NCBI GenBank assembly: GCA_001464455.1
Contig: LNEI01000011.1
Location: 62,001-126,000, forward strand
DNA from: Acidobacteria bacterium Ga0077534
GTDB lineage: Bacteria; Acidobacteriota; Blastocatellia; Pyrinomonadales; Pyrinomonadaceae
Direction: 5' to 3'
DNA length: 64,000 nt
Part shown: positions 21,101 through 31,676 of the stretch, piece after piece
Layout of the letters: each line of letters begins with the position of its first letter
How positions within the stretch are numbered: the first letter of the stretch is position 1
The notes under the pieces: generated by a model
Told to the model about the DNA's origin: nothing
What the model saw: only the letters and a program-made list of their open reading frames with translations
Databases searched by the model: none
Made by a program: the position numbers and the translations under genes

Positions 21101-21181
21101 ATCGCTATCCAACTCCCAATGACTAGCCGGATAGTCGTAAGGCGAATTAAGGATCGGACGCTGGAAGAAATCGTCGGACAT
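18152..21181 (-). CDS. Type III-like restriction endonuclease Res (SF2 helicase + nuclease)
   Basis: 1009 aa. Helicase motif I is LATGAGKTTVMAML (about 175-188), motif II NDEAHH (about 312), and motif VI in EQVIGRALRRQ (about 645). The C-terminal PD-(D/E)xK nuclease shows RPDFIVRI then LVVEIKG (about 935-960). This is the arrangement of COG3587/type III Res proteins, which translocate on DNA and cleave unmodified sites together with Mod. It is the first gene of the leftward operon. The ribosome binding site is weak. Length and motifs look complete. Confidence 0.9.
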   Translation of the reverse strand: MSDDFFQRPILNSPYDYPASHWELDSDGQPTQRIVDTRRAADFVTPIPKTKKQKKAIDQPELLLDDGRGLSTATQAYDPKSIINEVRGYVDKWRKLPNSNDWLVTPETARLLKHWRHHKFSNLRPFFCQVEAAEVAIWLTEVAPKLGATGKKFLDHLANANADANPELNRLALKLATGAGKTTVMAMLIAWQTINAVRQPGSKRFTRGFLIVAPGLTIKDRLRVLQPHDPDSYYQSRELVPHDMLRELDKAKIVITNYHAFKLRERMDISKGGRLLLKGRTGEDLNTLETEGQMIQRVMPELMGLKNVLVINDEAHHCYREKPPTEEEIALKGDDRKEAEKNREAARMWITGLETVKRKLGLNQVIDLSATPFFLRGSGYVEGTLFPWTMSDFSLMDAIECGIVKLPRVPIADNIPGNDMPMFRDLWEHIGKKMPKKSRSNAGFLDPLELPPQLQTALLALYGHYEKTFELWRDEGVKSPPCFIVVCNNTSTSKLVYDFISGFDRKREDGTVYHESGRLPLFRNFDEAGQPLAKPKTLLIDSEQLESGEALDENFRKVAEPEIERFRREIVERTGDRQKAANITDADLLREVMNTVGKPGTLGGEIRCVVSVSMLTEGWDANTVTHVLGVRAFGTQLLCEQVIGRALRRQSYDLNEEGLFNVEYADVLGIPFDFTAKPVIAPPQPPRETVLVRAVRPERDHLEIRFPRIDGYRVELPEERLTAAFNAESTLELTPDLIGATETRQSGIIGETVDLNLVRSGDVRTAQVVYELTSHLLTSKWRDANGEPQLHLFGQLKRITQQWLTEHLVCKGGTYPAQLKYKTLADTASERITAAITRAHEKEKKIKAVPDPYNPIGSTMHVNFTTAKRTRWETDSRKCHLNWIVLDSDWEGEFCRVAEGHPRVRSYVKNHSLGFEVPYRMGSETRHYRPDFIVRIDDGHGDDDLLNLVVEIKGYRGEDAKEKKATMETYWIPGINNAGIYGRWVFVEFTEVFTMDSGFAELVNKLIEE

Positions 21182-21386
21182 AAGGAATCCAGACCAAACT
21201 TGTAAGTATTAGGAGAATCTCTCAGAAACGATGACCAAGAGAATAACAAACGCCACCGCGAAGAGCAACGGCAGCCTTCCAAGCGGCAGTGAGGTACAGC
21301 ACGACCCAACGGTTCGTAGTGATTGCCTTTTCGTCACGCCTGTTATACGATTCTGGTCTCAAATCACTTCTAGGGAGCAATAGCCA

Positions 21387-21716
21387 ATGAGTACACTTGG
21401 TTTGGATGGCGAACCCGTTTACGTCCATGAGCGAATGAATGCTCCGAAAGCTCAATCGGCGCTCGTAGCATGCCCGGACTGTCAGCGGTCGATTTCTCAT
21501 CGAGCTGTTAGCTGTCCGGCCTGCGGGGTCAGACTCCAGCCATGGCCGGAACAACAGCCAACGGTGATCCGAATAGCGGGCGGGATTATCCTTGGATATT
21601 TCGGTATCTTGATTATCAACGCAATCCTTGCCTTTGTGCTTTTTCTATTCTTTGCTGGAGCTTTGGCAAGTTCTTTGCAGAATCTGCCACAATCGCCATC
21701 AATCAGATCAAGGTAG
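21387..21716 (+). CDS. Small zinc-ribbon membrane protein
   Basis: 109 aa. A CPDC...CPAC zinc ribbon (about 29-48) is followed by one long hydrophobic segment (about 65-95, IAGGIILGYFGILIINAILA). It is likely a single-span inner-membrane protein with a cytosolic zinc ribbon. It is divergent from the res gene and followed by another zinc-ribbon ORF. No function is known; such proteins are common and poorly characterised. Confidence 0.65.
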   Translation: MSTLGLDGEPVYVHERMNAPKAQSALVACPDCQRSISHRAVSCPACGVRLQPWPEQQPTVIRIAGGIILGYFGILIINAILAFVLFLFFAGALASSLQNLPQSPSIRSR

Positions 21717-21792
21717 CTATAATGTCATCCTGGCTAAGGCTCCGCGCGGGGAGTGCCTGAATGGTCGGCCTCTCGACTCACCATAGAGGGAA

Positions 21793-21999
21793 ATGCAGAT
21801 CTGCGATAAATGCCAAAGCCGTTTGCCCGACCATGTCCTTTATTGTCTGGATTGTGGTTCAAGGCTCGACGATGAAGAGGCGACAGTGATTAGGCCGCCA
21901 AATTCCGCCACCGTCGCGGTAGTGGAGATGCCGCCGGGCTTTCCGGCTCTCAAGATCGCGTTTGCAGTAATCGGACTCGTTGGCATGGCTTTCCCTTAA
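21793..21999 (+). CDS. Short zinc-ribbon protein, probably truncated
   Basis: 68 aa: MQICDKCQSRLPDH with CDKC...CLDCG (about 4-22), an acidic linker, then a hydrophobic stretch (FPALKIAFAVIGLVGMAF) that stops abruptly inside what looks like a transmembrane segment. GAGGGA lies just upstream of the ATG. Compared with its 109-aa neighbour the membrane part is cut short, so it may be a remnant. Nothing is seen between its end and the giant gene's stop at 22164. Confidence 0.5.
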   Translation: MQICDKCQSRLPDHVLYCLDCGSRLDDEEATVIRPPNSATVAVVEMPPGFPALKIAFAVIGLVGMAFP

Positions 22000-22163
22000 T
22001 AATCTGAACCATTCGTAAGCTACCCCTTAAAAGTGCACAGTTTGGAGATGAAAAAGTCCACCGGATAAAGCAATAGCTAGCTACAAACCAATTTTGCATA
22101 ATTCGTTGGACTTAATACTTTTCAGTGATAGCGATTGGAGGATTTTAAATCAAAACATGTCTT

Positions 22164-25100
22164 TCACAGTTCTCTCTGTTTAGTCGAGGTCACCCAGACT
22201 GCTGGCCATGAGCCGCCGTCCGAAGTAAACAATCCCCGGTGAATAAGACTGTCGGTAAAAGAAAGTTCGGGAATTTGGTTCGAAAGCCGGATCGATTCCA
22301 AGGACACGATGATAACTGGCCCGTCTTTTTTCAGCGAGTGCCCCTGAGACTCGATGATTACGCCAATCTCGCCTGTAAGATCTTTCGGACCGGTCGTGTC
22401 GACCCTTGCCCCCATCGGCCCCGCTGCTTTTACCTCGACGATTCTAAACAGTTGCGGGTCGAAGTGCAGCGTGAAGCTCGCCGCTGCCAGATCGGCGTCG
22501 GAGTCGATCTCTATACCGACAGAGAAAAGACCCGGTGCCGTTTGAAAAGGTGCTGTAGTTTTTACCAACGCGGGCGACATAGACGGATTCAAATTTTCTT
22601 CGGTAAAACTTGTTTGAATTGCACCTGTTGGGCCGCACACGGCTCTCGGCGGGAGTTCGCCAATATTGTACCGCCGCACGACGGTTAGGTCGCCGGCGTC
22701 CAGGATACCGTTGCCACATCCGTTGTTGGCATCGAGGTTTACATCGGCTGCCTGGAACTGGACGCCTGGTGCGATTGGCGGGAGGTTTCCGAGCAGCACC
22801 TGCCGGAGATAGTTAACGTCATTCGAAAGGACGACGTTGTCACCGCCGGCTCCTCCATTTGCGTCGACGATGTCACCCTCAACTCGCTGGCCCGCACCTT
22901 CGTCGTCCAGGATCGTTCCAAGTCCGCTGCCGTCAGCGATGGTACCGTTCGTGACCGAGGCGATGTTGAGCGTGAAGGTCTCATTCGGTTCTATGGCCGT
23001 ATCGCCGTTGACCAGGACAGTGACGGTCTTTGAGACCTCGTTCGGGGCGAAAGTAACTGAACCCGACATTGCGGCATAGTCACTTGGTGCTCCCGCGGTT
23101 CCATCGGCAGTCGAATAGTTGACGATCGATGTGAACGAGGTCGGATTGCCTGATCTGGTGATCGTAAAAGTGAACGGCGTCGTGCCTGAGTTGCCTTCGT
23201 TAGCCGAAAGATCGCTTACCGAGAATGTCGGTTCAACATCGTCGTTGAAGATCGTTCCGACTCCGTCGTTAGCCACGATTCCTGCGTTAACCGGATTTGC
23301 GAGACGCAAAGTGAACGCCTCATTCCCCTCAAATTTTGTATCACCATTCACCAAGACGCTTATCCTTTGCAGCGATGGCGTATTTGAGCTAAATGTCAGC
23401 GTGCCTGACGCCGCGACGTAATCGTTGTCGCTAACGGTCGCCGTGCCGTCGACGGTGGCGAAGTCAACGGTTGCTGCTGGATCTCCCTGGCGGGGAAGTG
23501 TATTCATCGTCACATCAAATACATACTCAACTTCGCCGGAATTTCCTTCGTTTCGCGAGACCGATGAGACAGAGAAACTCGGCGGTGGAGGCGGCTGTGG
23601 GCCGAAGGCGATGAAGAACGGTGACAGCGAAGAAACCTCGCCGCAAACCCACCGCTGGCCGTCTTCCTCAGTTATCCGCTCCGTCGTGCGGTCTACCAGA
23701 ATGTCATCTTCGCCGTGGAGCAACTTCGTTCTAAGGAACAGCCCGGGTTCGACCGACGATGGTACCGCGAGACATACATTTATCGATTGCTCATATATAG
23801 CGGTCGTTTCAATATCAAACGCCGGGCAATAGTCGCAGATCACGTCGCCCTCAGCTGAGGGTCGCATTGACCCCGGACTGATCGGGGTAAAGGTCGTGTC
23901 GCCCGGCTCGGTAACCAATGTGAACTGGGCAAAACCGCCCTGCGTGCCGACGCCAACGCCAGAACCGCTTCCCGTATTCCCGCCACCGTTGGAAAATCCG
24001 GTGCCGTTTCCGCGAATCGAGAAATTGTAGGGATTCTCGTTTGAGTCATTGTTTGCGATTGTCAGCGTGGCGTTCTTGACCCCTTGTGATGTCGGATCAA
24101 ACCTGACGGTAAACGGTGATGACGCTCCCGCCGCAATCGACGCCGCCGGCTGCGAAATAACCGTAAACTGCCCAGCAGGGCTCACCGCAACCCGCTGCGC
24201 TCCACTTAACGTTAAGGGACCCGTTCCAGTGTTCTGAATAGTGAACGTCTTAATAATCTCTCCGAGTGTAACCGAAGTTGAACCAAAATTCGTGCCGTCA
24301 GTGATCGAAGCGCTTACATCGCCGTCCGAAATTACTTGATTATTGCCTGAAACACTTATTTCAGGGTTTGAAAAGCATGACCCTAACCTAACGGCAACTG
24401 AGTCCGCCGTTGCGTCCGTAACTAGCAAATCCTGTTTTGCGTCCCCATTAAAATCCCCAACTGCCACAGCGTTAAAAGCTACGCCTGCATAATAGATAGG
24501 TGTTGCGGGTACCGCAAAACCTCCACTGGCACTCGTATATCGAACAGAAACGGAGCTGGGATTATCGCTGCTCGCAGCGATGTCATGTCGACCATCGTTG
24601 TTAAAATCGCCAACCGCAACTGATTTGGGGAACGCGTTTATTGAGAAGCCTGAGTAAGGAGCGAATGTACCGTCGCCATTGCCGATGAGTACTCCCAGAG
24701 TCGGGGAGTTGCTGTTGGATCCAACAATATCAAGCTTGCCGTCGCCGTTGAAATCCGCGAGTGCCATGTCATTAAAGTAGCCTCCGGGTAGCCCAATTTG
24801 GGTGGACGGAACGGGAGCCACTGTTCCCGACCCACTACCCACGAGAGCCTTAAATTGGTTGGGAGAAGCGGTCGAGAGGGCAACGTCGAGTTTCGCGTCT
24901 GAAGTAAAATCACCGAGTATAGCGGCTCGGTACCTTGTAGAAGGGTCAAAATTAACCCATGTCCCCAGGAATCCCCCATTTCCGTCGCCTGTCATGACCA
25001 TTACACCGTAGTAAACCGAGATCACCATATCAACATTTCCGTCGTTGTTAACATCACCTGCGAGTAGGCCCGATGCATCGTTCCCGAGGCCCAGCGACCC

Positions 25101-28100
25101 ACCTGTGTACGTGGGAAAGCCACCGAATCCATCACCGAAACGAATATAGTAATGAGTATAGAAATCGGGACGGGTTGCAGCTATATCTTGATTTCCGTCG
25201 TTATTGAAATCTGCTATGGCAATAGAGTTAGGACCGCCCGACGAGGCGAGTTGTATTTCTGGAACCGCTGGTGATATGAACCCCCCGGCACCGTTTCCAA
25301 GCCGAATCGAAGCATTGTTTGACGTAGCATTGAGTGCCACGAAATCTTGGATTCCGTCTCGATTAAAATCTCCTATTTCAATCTCGGTTGGCCGATCACC
25401 GACCAATACCTGTGACCCACTTGGAGCATAGAAACCAGTATCCCCGGCACACGCCGTATTGTTTACTACGGTGAGATGGAATGTCTTGGTTACCGAGCCC
25501 CCCGGTCCGAACGCCCTTACAACGATTGGAAAAACGCCCGCATTGTGAGCATTCGTCACGCGGACTTCGCCACTAACCGGATCAGCTTCCAATTGTCCGT
25601 TGAAGCCAGCACCTGTCGAGGCCGTAATGCCGGTGGTATTTGCAGGAGCCGACATCGGCGTAACCGTCGTGTTTCCGCTCAGGCTCAGAGTCGTATTCGG
25701 ATAATTCCCCAACGTAGGCGGCGGATTTACCTCGCTGAAGCCACGGATAGAGAAGTTGTACGGATTCTCGTTTGCGTCATCGTTCGCGATACTGATAGTC
25801 GCCACTCGAGAGCCCAACTGACTCGGATCGAACGTAACCTGAAACGTAGTATTAGCCCCCGCAGCCACAGTCGGCGAAGGCAGCGACGGAAGCGACGTCA
25901 CGGAAAAGTCCCCCGCATTCGCGCCGCCAACAACAACCCGCGGAGTGCCATTCAAATTCAAGGGTGCCCCACCAGTATTATAAATTGTAAACGTCCTAAC
26001 CACCGTACCATTCGTCAGGACCGCATTCCCAAAATTCGTATGATCCGTCAACGACGGCGTCGAATCACCGTCAAAAATACTCTGCCCATTCCCCCGAACA
26101 TCCATGTCCGCCACGAGCCCAGTGCCCTGGATCGCGAAATCATACGGATTCTCATCACTGTCATTGTTCGCAATGCTGATCGTCGCCGTCCGCAGCCCCT
26201 CAGCACTCGGATCAAAGCTAACAAAAAAAGTCGTACTACTATTTGCTCCAACCACGGCATTTGGTAATGTCGCTACCTGAAAGTCCGCCGCATTAGCACC
26301 GCTCAGTGCGACCCTCGGACTACCATTCAAATTCAAAGCCCCGTTACCCGTGTTTTGCACCGTAAACAAACGCCCCGAGGTTCCGCCGATCACAGTCATT
26401 GTTCCGAAATCCGTATGATCCAACAAACTAGGCGTCGTGTCACCATCCCCAATACTCTGACCATTGCCCTTTATGTTCATCTCTGGCGGCAAAATGCAGG
26501 CACCTAGAAGAACCGAAAGATTGTCAGACAAGTAATTCGAAGCGAATATATCCTGCCTGCCATCACCGTTAAAATCGCCAACCACCGCCGAATAAGGAGC
26601 CGTTCCGACTCCGAAATTAGCAGCGGGAGCAAATGCACCTGAGCCGTTTCCTAGTAGGACGGAGAAGTTGTTTGAATGATAGTTTGACGCCGCTAGGTCT
26701 TGTTTGCCATCACCATTGAAATCCGCTACCGCAACTGCAGAAGGACTCGCCCCAACGCTAAGATTAACCGATGGTGCGAACGATCCCGCCCCGTCACCTA
26801 TCATTACTGAAACACTGTTTGAGCCGTTATTTGCAACCGCCAGGTCCTGTTTGCCGTCGCCGTTGAAGTCGCCAGTGGCTACTGAAATCGGAATGAACTC
26901 GACTGCGAAATTCACTGCCGCAACGAAAGAACCTGCCCCGTTCCCTATAAATACTGAAACATTATTCGAGTCGAAATTAGCCGTCGCTAGATCTTGTTTG
27001 CCGTCCCCGTTGAAGTCGGCGACTACGACAGAGTATGGAGACCATCCGACGGCGAAAGCTCCTCCAGAAGCAAACGCCCCTCCTCCGTCGCCGATCAGAA
27101 GTGAGATTGTATTCGAGCCGGTATTCGCTACCGCCAAGTCCTCTCTACCGTCACCGTTAATGTCGCCAACAACTACTGCATTTGGATTCGTCCCCGCGCT
27201 GAAGGTTACCGCCGCCGCAAACGAACCGGCCCCGTTTCCGAGAAGTACAGAGACATTGTTCGAGCCAAAATTTGCCGCCGCGAGGTCTTGATTACCGTCA
27301 CCATTAAAATCGCCGACAGACACTGAACGAGGACTCGTTCCAGCACCAAAATTCTGGGCTGTTGCGAACGATCCAGTCCCATTGCCGAGCAATACAGACA
27401 AATCGTTTGAGCCGATGTTTGCCGTTACCAGGTCCTGTTTACCGTCTTTGTTAAAATCCCCGACGGCGCCAGAACGGGGAAGCGTACCTACACCGAAGTT
27501 TGCCGCCGAACTAAAGCCTGAGGTTCCGGCGCATGCAGTCTCAGTGATGGTCAAATCAAATGTGGCTGTGGCCGTTCCACCCGGCCCAAACGCTGTGATC
27601 GTAACGGTGTATGCACCCGCGGGGATCTTATTGTGAGCTGCGTTGGTAACGCGAACAGCACCGGATACCGGATCAGCGGTCAACTCCCCAATAAAACTCG
27701 TCGGAGCCGATACACTTAAACTCGTCGTACCGGTCGGCGGAGCACTTGGCAGAATTGTTGTGTTTCCGCTCAAGGGCAACGTCGTATTTGGATAAGTACC
27801 CAAAGTTGGCGGTGCAGGCGTTGGAGTCGGCGTCGGAGTGGGAGTCGGTGTGGGTGTTGGACTTGGCGTTGGTGTCGGTGTCGGTGTCGGCTGAACTACG
27901 CACGTTGCCAGGCGAACCGAAACTGTGGCCGTGGCGTTGTTGGCGGTTAGGAGGTCTTGGCGGCCGTCCGCGTTTAGGTCAGCTACCGCCGCGAATTTGG
28001 GGTTGAAATCGATGGGAACGGTTGCGTTTGCAGGAGTCGTAAATCCGCCGAGGCCATCGCCGTAACGTATTTGTAAGCTAGGCGAGCCTGATGCTATGGT

Positions 28101-31100
28101 TGCTGCTAGATCCTCTTTTCCATCGTTGTTGAAATCGCCCGATGTAACCCATGTGATGCCGCTCGCGAAGGCAACCTGGGCTGGCGAGGCGTTTGTGAAT
28201 CCGCCGAGACCATTGCCAAGCCGGATCGAGGCGTCAGCGGAACCGCTGTTTGCGGTCACAAAATCGGGCCTTGCATCCCCGTTAAAGTCGGCGAAGAACA
28301 ATCCGTTGGGCGTCGTTCCGACCGAAACGCTAGCGGGTGATGGCGGGCTAAATCCGCCCGCTCCGTTGCCGAGAAGCAGTGATACGTTTGACGCTACGAA
28401 ACTGACCGCCACGATATCCGCATTACCATCGTTATTGAAGTCGCCAATCGCTACCGCCTGCGGCCCCCCTCCCAACGAATAAACGCTGATGCCTGGAACC
28501 GTAAAGCCGCCCGTTCCGTCCCCCAAGCGGATCGTGACCGTGTTGGAATTATTTGCGGTAACGAAATCCTGCTTCTGGTCGTTGTTGAAATCGCCCACGG
28601 CAACCCACAGCGGGCCAATACCGATCGAGACCTCGCTGACTGCAGGCGACGTAAATCCACCGGCTCCATCACCCAGTCGCACGGAAACGTTCTGCGGTGT
28701 CGTGTTCGCAGTGACAAAGTCCTGCTTTCCATCGTTATTGAAGTCCGCAATCGCGACTGAACGCGACTGGGCACCGACCGTGATCTGCGGATTTGACGGC
28801 GAGGTGAAACCTCCCGAGCCATCGCCTAGCCGTACCGAAACAGTGCCGTTCTGGTTGGCCGATAGGAAATCCTGCTTACCATCGTTATTCAGATCGCCGA
28901 CAGCCAGTCCAAACGGTCCCGTAGCGACCAATATTTGCGAACTCGGCCCAGGAACAAAACCAGGCTGACCAGTGGTGCAAACAGGTCCTTGATCGATTCG
29001 GAGATTGAAAGTCCGCGTTACCGTTCCACCCGGCCCGGTTGCGGTTACGGTCACCGGATAGTCGCCTGCGGCAGATATCGGATATGCGTTTGTTACCCTG
29101 ACATTTCCGGTAACAGGGTCAACCGTTAGTTCGCCGTTGAAGGCCGCTACCGTCGATACAGTCACCGTCGAAGCAAGAACTGGAGCGGAGGTTGGAATAA
29201 CTACCGTATTTCCGCTTAGAAAAAGCTGGGTATCAGGATATGACCCAACGGAAGGCGGCTGCGGCGTAGGCGTCGGAGTCGGCGTCGGAGTCGGCGTTGG
29301 AGTCGGAGTTGGAGTTGGAGTTGGAGTCGGCGTCGGAGTTGGGGTCGGAGTTGGAGTTGGAGTTGGAGTTGGTGTCGGAGTCGGCGTCGGAGTTGGTGTC
29401 GGCGTCGGAGTTGGAGTTGGAGTCGGAGTTGGAGTTGGAGTCGGCGTCGAGCATAAGCCTAAGCGGATCGATGCATTGTTAGCGTCATTGTTTGCCGTCG
29501 CGAAATCGACTAGGCCATCGTTGTTAAAGTCCGTTACAGCGAGGCTGCTGGGTCTGGAACCAACACTCCAACTCGGAGTGGGCGGTGAGACAAAGCCACC
29601 AAGTCCGTTGCCCAGCCGGATCGACACATTACTTGTATTGTTATCGGCAGTAGCGAAATCAATTTTGTTATCTTTATTCAGATCCACGAAAGAAAGGGCG
29701 TAAGGGCCGAGCCCTACTGACAATTCGGGAACGGCGGGCGTGATAAAGCCGCCCGCACCATTACCTAGTCGAATCGAGACGTTGCTGGAGCCGTAATTCG
29801 CCACCCCAAGATCTAAATTCCCGTCGAAATTGAAATCAGCCACAGCAACGGCGATCGGATTTGTACCAACAGAAACCTCCGAAGCTGAAGGCGTAGAAAA
29901 GCCTCCAGTGCCGTCACCCAACCGAATCGATGCGCTAGATGGCGTAAAGTTAGCGGTAGCAAAATCCGCATTTCCGTCGTTATTAAAATCTCCAATCGAA
30001 ACCGAATATGGATTAGCTCCTACCGACACCTGAGGAGTCGCGGGGGAGCTGAAGCCGCCGAGACCGTCACCCAGGCGAATTGAAACATTGGACGCCGTAA
30101 GACTGGACGTAGCAATGTCGCTTTTGCCGTCTCCGTTAAAATCCCCGATCGCCAAGCCGTATGGGCTAACAGCCACAGTCACTTCTGAAGCCGTCGGAGC
30201 CGCGAAGCCGCCGCCGCCGGTTCCTAGCCGAATCGAGACGTTAGCCGAACCAATATTTGATACGGCAAAGTCAAGGTTTGAATCTGAATCGAAATACCCT
30301 GTAGCCAGCGCATATGGGCTAGCTCCAACGCTAACTTCAGTAACTGGCCCGGGCGAAAACCCACCAGATCCGTCGCCAATTCTTACGGAAACGGTATTTG
30401 AGTCTGAATTGGCGATCAATAGGTCCGGCTTCCCGTCATTGTTAAAATCACCCGAAACTATACCACGCGGACCGACACCAACCGCGATCTCGGCCGGAAC
30501 TGGACTTGAAAACTCTGGATCTCCGAAGCAAGAAGGGCTCGGGGATGGAGTCGGGGTCGGCGTGGGGCCGGCCGTTGCAAAGTTTATGTTAGCGGCAAGA
30601 TGAATAATTGCTTCGCCATTTGAAGTCCAGCTGACTCCAGTAGACGGCAGCGTCACCGGCTTGATGCTTGTCTGGTAACGATCCGTCCCCTGATAAGGTG
30701 TTGTGTACGAGATCGAAACATCGTGAATGACAGTTTGGCCCGCATTGGGAGAGGCATTCACCGGAGCAGTAGTGACAAAGGCATCAAACAGATCATATAC
30801 AAGATCACCGCTCGTCGTGGTCGTCAAAGTGAGCGACGAACCGATGTTTACACCGGCAGCGTCATTCGCCGCCGTGCCATCGATTGGCAACAGTTGATCG
30901 ACATTCTCAAACGCTTGGGCGGTGATACTGGTAGCTGTCGTGCTGAATCCGGTAACGGCGATCGTCGCGGTCGTTGGGATGAGACTATTGCCGAGAGCCA
31001 GGTGCCACATTGAATTCACCGCACCGCCGTCGTTTCGCTCGACGGCTTGTGTCATCGGTGACGATCCAAAGCTAACAGCGGCAATATCAAGGTCGCTGAT

Positions 31101-31379
31101 ATCTGAAGCCGTCACGACCAACAATCGATCGAGGCCCGCCGGAACGGTGAAGCTCAGCGAGTTTACGCCCGTAATCTGAGCCGGAGCACCCAACGTCGTC
31201 ACGCTCGTCACGGCTAGCCGCGGAACCGAGAAATCGGCATTCATTCGGCTCGAAGATTCCGAATTTACTTCTGCCTTGGCTGACTCAGCAACTGTGGTGA
31301 GTTTCACTGCGGCAAAACAAGTTGCTACGAGAATAATTGAGATTGCGGCTATGCGGATTAAAAGTTGGCTCTTGATCAT
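22164..31379 (-). CDS. Giant secreted FG-GAP/Calx-beta/dockerin-cohesin-like protein
   Basis: About 3,071 aa from the ATG at 31377-31379, ten bases after GGAGC; the 27 residues before it in the frame look non-coding. A signal-anchor ([18 protein letters not shown]) starts it. Four blocks of FG-GAP/VCBS repeats (DFNxDGxxDxxxxN) alternate with Thr-Pro linkers and Ig-like domains (…[10 protein letters not shown]). Choice-of-anchor-D/ASPM-type domains occur in three copies. After a ZU5-like segment come two Calx-beta domains (NEGNSG…). A dockerin-like calcium pair ([19 protein letters not shown]) and a final ~140-residue cohesin-like beta domain follow. It is probably a calcium-rich surface or matrix protein; ligand unknown. 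It lies downstream of the kinase and ECF genes on the same strand. Confidence 0.82.
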   Translation of the reverse strand: MIKSQLLIRIAAISIILVATCFAAVKLTTVAESAKAEVNSESSSRMNADFSVPRLAVTSVTTLGAPAQITGVNSLSFTVPAGLDRLLVVTASDISDLDIAAVSFGSSPMTQAVERNDGGAVNSMWHLALGNSLIPTTATIAVTGFSTTATSITAQAFENVDQLLPIDGTAANDAAGVNIGSSLTLTTTTSGDLVYDLFDAFVTTAPVNASPNAGQTVIHDVSISYTTPYQGTDRYQTSIKPVTLPSTGVSWTSNGEAIIHLAANINFATAGPTPTPTPSPSPSCFGDPEFSSPVPAEIAVGVGPRGIVSGDFNNDGKPDLLIANSDSNTVSVRIGDGSGGFSPGPVTEVSVGASPYALATGYFDSDSNLDFAVSNIGSANVSIRLGTGGGGFAAPTASEVTVAVSPYGLAIGDFNGDGKSDIATSSLTASNVSIRLGDGLGGFSSPATPQVSVGANPYSVSIGDFNNDGNADFATANFTPSSASIRLGDGTGGFSTPSASEVSVGTNPIAVAVADFNFDGNLDLGVANYGSSNVSIRLGNGAGGFITPAVPELSVGLGPYALSFVDLNKDNKIDFATADNNTSNVSIRLGNGLGGFVSPPTPSWSVGSRPSSLAVTDFNNDGLVDFATANNDANNASIRLGLCSTPTPTPTPTPTPTPTPTPTPTPTPTPTPTPTPTPTPTPTPTPTPTPTPTPTPTPTPTPTPTPQPPSVGSYPDTQLFLSGNTVVIPTSAPVLASTVTVSTVAAFNGELTVDPVTGNVRVTNAYPISAAGDYPVTVTATGPGGTVTRTFNLRIDQGPVCTTGQPGFVPGPSSQILVATGPFGLAVGDLNNDGKQDFLSANQNGTVSVRLGDGSGGFTSPSNPQITVGAQSRSVAIADFNNDGKQDFVTANTTPQNVSVRLGDGAGGFTSPAVSEVSIGIGPLWVAVGDFNNDQKQDFVTANNSNTVTIRLGDGTGGFTVPGISVYSLGGGPQAVAIGDFNNDGNADIVAVSFVASNVSLLLGNGAGGFSPPSPASVSVGTTPNGLFFADFNGDARPDFVTANSGSADASIRLGNGLGGFTNASPAQVAFASGITWVTSGDFNNDGKEDLAATIASGSPSLQIRYGDGLGGFTTPANATVPIDFNPKFAAVADLNADGRQDLLTANNATATVSVRLATCVVQPTPTPTPTPSPTPTPTPTPTPTPTPAPPTLGTYPNTTLPLSGNTTILPSAPPTGTTSLSVSAPTSFIGELTADPVSGAVRVTNAAHNKIPAGAYTVTITAFGPGGTATATFDLTITETACAGTSGFSSAANFGVGTLPRSGAVGDFNKDGKQDLVTANIGSNDLSVLLGNGTGSFATAQNFGAGTSPRSVSVGDFNGDGNQDLAAANFGSNNVSVLLGNGAGSFAAAVTFSAGTNPNAVVVGDINGDGREDLAVANTGSNTISLLIGDGGGAFASGGAFAVGWSPYSVVVADFNGDGKQDLATANFDSNNVSVFIGNGAGSFVAAVNFAVEFIPISVATGDFNGDGKQDLAVANNGSNSVSVMIGDGAGSFAPSVNLSVGASPSAVAVADFNGDGKQDLAASNYHSNNFSVLLGNGSGAFAPAANFGVGTAPYSAVVGDFNGDGRQDIFASNYLSDNLSVLLGACILPPEMNIKGNGQSIGDGDTTPSLLDHTDFGTMTVIGGTSGRLFTVQNTGNGALNLNGSPRVALSGANAADFQVATLPNAVVGANSSTTFFVSFDPSAEGLRTATISIANNDSDENPYDFAIQGTGLVADMDVRGNGQSIFDGDSTPSLTDHTNFGNAVLTNGTVVRTFTIYNTGGAPLNLNGTPRVVVGGANAGDFSVTSLPSLPSPTVAAGANTTFQVTFDPSQLGSRVATISIANDDANENPYNFSIRGFSEVNPPPTLGNYPNTTLSLSGNTTVTPMSAPANTTGITASTGAGFNGQLEADPVSGEVRVTNAHNAGVFPIVVRAFGPGGSVTKTFHLTVVNNTACAGDTGFYAPSGSQVLVGDRPTEIEIGDFNRDGIQDFVALNATSNNASIRLGNGAGGFISPAVPEIQLASSGGPNSIAIADFNNDGNQDIAATRPDFYTHYYIRFGDGFGGFPTYTGGSLGLGNDASGLLAGDVNNDGNVDMVISVYYGVMVMTGDGNGGFLGTWVNFDPSTRYRAAILGDFTSDAKLDVALSTASPNQFKALVGSGSGTVAPVPSTQIGLPGGYFNDMALADFNGDGKLDIVGSNSNSPTLGVLIGNGDGTFAPYSGFSINAFPKSVAVGDFNNDGRHDIAASSDNPSSVSVRYTSASGGFAVPATPIYYAGVAFNAVAVGDFNGDAKQDLLVTDATADSVAVRLGSCFSNPEISVSGNNQVISDGDVSASITDGTNFGSTSVTLGEIIKTFTIQNTGTGPLTLSGAQRVAVSPAGQFTVISQPAASIAAGASSPFTVRFDPTSQGVKNATLTIANNDSNENPYNFSIRGNGTGFSNGGGNTGSGSGVGVGTQGGFAQFTLVTEPGDTTFTPISPGSMRPSAEGDVICDYCPAFDIETTAIYEQSINVCLAVPSSVEPGLFLRTKLLHGEDDILVDRTTERITEEDGQRWVCGEVSSLSPFFIAFGPQPPPPPSFSVSSVSRNEGNSGEVEYVFDVTMNTLPRQGDPAATVDFATVDGTATVSDNDYVAASGTLTFSSNTPSLQRISVLVNGDTKFEGNEAFTLRLANPVNAGIVANDGVGTIFNDDVEPTFSVSDLSANEGNSGTTPFTFTITRSGNPTSFTSIVNYSTADGTAGAPSDYAAMSGSVTFAPNEVSKTVTVLVNGDTAIEPNETFTLNIASVTNGTIADGSGLGTILDDEGAGQRVEGDIVDANGGAGGDNVVLSNDVNYLRQVLLGNLPPIAPGVQFQAADVNLDANNGCGNGILDAGDLTVVRRYNIGELPPRAVCGPTGAIQTSFTEENLNPSMSPALVKTTAPFQTAPGLFSVGIEIDSDADLAAASFTLHFDPQLFRIVEVKAAGPMGARVDTTGPKDLTGEIGVIIESQGHSLKKDGPVIIVSLESIRLSNQIPELSFTDSLIHRGLFTSDGGSWPAVWVTSTKQREL
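29262..29450. repeat. Hexamer minisatellite coding Thr-Pro linker in giant gene
   Basis: (GGAGT(T/C))(GG(A/C/T)GT)-type hexamers on the plus strand encode about 60 residues of Thr-Pro on the minus strand. A shorter block is at 27822-27892. The plus-strand shadow frames read Val-Gly and are not genes. Confidence 0.85.
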
Positions 31380-31676
31380 CAGATTTTTGCTCCAAAAACG
31401 GATCTTTCTAATAAGTGACAATGGGCTGCGAAAGATAACAAAAATCGCGCCTACGCTCAAAGAAATTTTGGGCCGATACTCCGAGTACTGTAACGTTCAC
31501 CGGAATAGTTGACGGTAACGAGATTTCTCTTTCTCGGAATCAGCAAATCCGAACTCCGATACGAAAGAAATGTTTCCCTGGAACTGTTATCTATTAGCGA
31601 AGAAATCTGTGAAAACGTATCACGATGCGGAATCTTTTTTATATTTCTTAAAGGAAGTCGAGCTGAGGAATGAAAC

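Noticed and set aside
12781-21181. BREX or DISARM system
   Set aside because: No PglZ phosphatase, BrxC/BrxL ATPase or DrmA/DrmB partner is present; Res and Mod motifs fit type III-like restriction better.
25476-26267. 263-aa basic plus-strand frame
   Set aside because: Antisense to choice-of-anchor-D domains of the giant protein; Arg-rich composition is typical of a shadow frame.
29137-29703. Val-Gly-rich frame that looks like a repeat protein
   Set aside because: It is the reverse reading of the Thr-Pro linker of the giant gene.
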